Shown one piece after another: positions 61,768 through 64,000 of a DNA stretch of 64,000 nt. Where the stretch lies: NCBI RefSeq assembly GCF_000346465.2, contig NC_034009.1, positions 35,037,557-35,101,556 on the forward strand, given 5' to 3'. Below the pieces are notes generated by a model. The model made no database searches. It was not told where the DNA came from and saw only the letters and a list, made by a program, of their open reading frames with translations. Made by a program: the position numbers and the translations under genes. This stretch comes from Prunus persica. Taxonomy: Eukaryota > Streptophyta > Magnoliopsida > Rosales > Rosaceae. Within the stretch, counting starts at the first letter, position 1. The number at the start of each line of letters is the position of its first letter.

Positions 61768-62540
61768 GGAGAAGAGCTACACAACATGCACGGCGGCGCC
61801 CAGTTAAGGGAGGATGGAGGAGCATACGTGGAAATCCTTGTATATGGCGTTTTAGTTAATAGCTTTTACATATCTGTCTTATTAGTAGAGTTTTATTTTC
61901 TTGTTTTGGGGGGTAATGGACGCACTCCTTGTTGGTTTCAGTTGTTCTTTTTCATATATATATTTATCATAATTTGCATTGATACAAATCTAGTCATGTC
62001 TAGCAGCCATATTTTGTCAATTTGTCTCACCATTCAATTTCAGCCTATATTCTAATTGGCTAAAATGGTTTGAAATGCGATAAAATTCTAATTTTTAATC
62101 CGTCAACCTATTCTCTCACGCCAAATTTTTAGCCCAAGTTTTTTGGTACAAGTTGAAACGATCCTCACTTTTGGTGCATTTGTTGCAAAATGTTCATTGA
62201 TAGATGAACAATTTAACTATATGTGAACGTATTGGCTTCTGTCTTTATACTAGTTTGAAGTACTTTGCTTGCAGATGCTGTTATCTTTGAGCTCTCTGTT
62301 TATTCATATAATATTGCCTCTGAAGATTTTAGCATTAAGTTGCATTGTCCGACTTGTATTCTGAAGACATATTATATTGAATTAATCCATCCAAGTTCCA
62401 ACCCTGCGTTTTCTTTAATACTTCATGAACTGTCATCAATTAACAAACCATTAAAAATACACAAAAGATGGAACTGACCCTCCTAGACTTTTTCTTCTTT
62501 GAGCCTCCAAATCTTTTACCTCCTCTACTTCCCCAGATCC
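61768..62540. other. GPX 3' region and FBT promoter
   Basis: 773 bases between the GPX stop and the next start on the same strand. The left half is GPX 3' UTR, with ATATATATATTTAT near 61956. The rest is promoter and leader of the transporter-like gene. No repeat or gene seen. Confidence 0.55.
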
Positions 62541-63823
62541 ATGCTCTCCATGGATCCCTCTCAAGAAACCAATATCATTGATCAAGCTACTTCAGACCAA
62601 AAAGATGATGATCATCATCATCGCCATTCAAACTCCACGAACCCATTTGCTCAAATGATCCAGCAACCCTTCCAATGGCTCCAAATGCTCTCTTCAGAAC
62701 TCGACCCAACTTTTGTCTTGGGTGTGGTCATCGTCTATGGCCTCAGCCAAGGATTTTCAGGCTCTTATTTCAGAGTGGTCGCAGACTTCTACTGGAAAGA
62801 TGTCCGGAAAGTCCAACCCTCAGTTGTGCAGCTCTACATAGGCTTGTACTACATCCCATGGGTCATGAAGCCCATTTGGGGCATATTGACTGACGTTTTT
62901 CCAGTTCAAGGCTATAGAAGACGACCCTATTTTGTGCTAGCAGGACTTACAGGGATCATTTCAGCCCTCATGGTTGCACTAAGTGACAGCTTGGCTGCTG
63001 CTGTGGCCTTGACTTGTTTGATTGGTGTCATGGCAAGTGTAGCGATTGCGGACGTGACGATTGATGCTTGTATTGCAAGGAATAGCATTGAGATCCGATG
63101 GTTGGCCTCGGATTTGCAGAGCCTTTGTGGGTTCTGCTCCTCTGCCGGAGCTTTGGTTGGGTACTCTACAAGTGGGTTTTTTGTTCACCATCTTGGTGCT
63201 CAGGTACCTTTTTTTTTCAAACTGAGATGGATTATATTATTTATTTAGTGTTACAGATATATGTGCAGTATAGTTTATTATGCAAATTGACTATATCTTA
63301 TATGGGTTCGTGCATATTGGCATATTTTTATGTTATATTTATCTGGAACTTCCCAATAAAGATTCGTGCAATATTTTTCCCAGAAATTCTGGACGGATCT
63401 ATGACATGTAAACTAAAAGGAACAGAATTGTGCTGTCTATCTTCTTATGAACCCATTTGTTCAGTATTTTTATATCTTGGGTTTTAATTTATTTTGGATT
63501 AAGGATTCTAAGAATTGAAAGCTGCAAATTGTTGTTGTAGGGTGCATTGGGTCTTTTAGCAATCCCACCAGTCTTTCTGACTGTACTGGGCTTTGTTATA
63601 TATGAAGAAGGATCAACAAGCCTTCGTTCTGTGAAAAAGAAGGTTAGAAAATTTACACATTTTTTTGTTACCATAAATTTTCCACATTTCTCTTTTATGC
63701 TTTATTTTATTATCTCTTTCAGCAAAACCAGTGGTCCTGGGATAAAACAAAACAAAATAAAAACTCATCCTGTCATTATCTATCTTTTCCTGCGACAAAC
63801 TCCGCTAAGTTCTCACCTGATGG

Positions 63824-63862
<39 letters not shown>

Positions 63863-64000
63863 ACTCCCCAGTAATATTTCCACATACAATATCTATATAT
63901 GTTTAAATACAAATGTGTGCATGTCCAGGTAGTAGAGGAAGTAGGAGTGGCAATAAGGGGCATGTACAGAACAATCAAATGTCCTCAGGTGTGGAAGCCT
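62541..64000 (+). CDS. FBT: folate-biopterin transporter-like MFS protein, 5' part
   Basis: Three exons are visible, 62541..63203, 63541..63642 and 63929..64000 (open at the right edge), giving 279 residues. The first ATG (62541) is used; a second at 62550 would remove three residues. The N-terminus is hydrophilic and His-rich (QKDDDHHHRHSNSTN). Membrane segments begin near residue 55 with the BT1-family blocks LGVVIVYGLSQGFSGSYF, VVQLYIGLYYIPWVMKPIWG, LTDVFPVQGYRRRPYF and VAIADVTIDACIARNS. The last seen piece is GMYRTIKCPQVWKP. The family includes the cyanobacterial/plastid folate carrier FBT1 and several plant FBT paralogues of unknown substrate; this copy resembles the Arabidopsis At5g25040/25050 group. 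No clear transit peptide is seen, so the plasma membrane or another membrane is possible. The C-terminal half is outside the window. Confidence 0.9.
63827..63858. repeat. (AT)n microsatellite in FBT intron 2
   Basis: About 16 AT units inside the intron between exons 2 and 3. Confidence 0.95.

Overview
The window is nuclear DNA of a flowering plant, most likely a core eudicot. The genes have many introns with GT..AG borders, the proteins read as plant families (NRPD2, NPY, PGR3, eIFiso4G, STIC2, phytocyanin-like ENODL, DUF1677), several carry chloroplast or mitochondrial presequences, and the spacers are AT-rich with GA/CT microsatellites. I cannot name the species. A woody rosid such as a Rosaceae member is possible, but that is a guess.

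Layout, left to right: 3' end of the Pol IV/V second-largest subunit NRPD2 (+, cut by the left edge); a 14-exon 3-hydroxyisobutyryl-CoA hydrolase-like gene (-); a secreted PLD3-type double-HKD protein (-); a short inverted-repeat element; an NPY-type BTB/NPH3 gene (-); a 4.6 kb spacer; a TM9SF/TMN endomembrane gene (+); two tandemly duplicated small one-TM protein genes (-,-); an early nodulin-like phytocyanin (+); the plastid YbaB/STIC2 gene (-); the exosome cofactor C1D (-); the chloroplast PPR gene PGR3 (+); a lysine-rich plant protein of unknown function (-); a PP2C phosphatase (-) with a SINE in intron 2; a DUF1677 gene (+) between two 320-bp direct repeats; an intronless PLS-type PPR gene (-); eIFiso4G (-); a 4 kb AT-rich spacer holding nested transposon remnants; a plastid glutathione peroxidase (+); and the 5' part of a folate-biopterin transporter-like gene (+, cut by the right edge).

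I rebuilt exon structures by hand from reading frame, GT..AG borders and known family sequence. All internal exon phases close, so coding coordinates should be good to a few bases. UTR ends cannot be fixed without transcripts. These are ordinary nuclear genes without operon logic. Organellar functions recur: PGR3, STIC2 and GPX act in the plastid, and the hydrolase probably in mitochondria. Gene order (NPY, ENODL, PGR3, PP2C, GPX; plus TMN, ENODL, C1D, FBT) resembles Arabidopsis blocks around At4g31820-31870 and At5g25050-25100, so this looks like a conserved ancestral block. I found no convincing new molecular system. The most interesting items are the small tandem gene pair, the SINE with an intact target duplication, the repeats beside DUF1677, an intronic foldback, and microsatellites touching splice donors.
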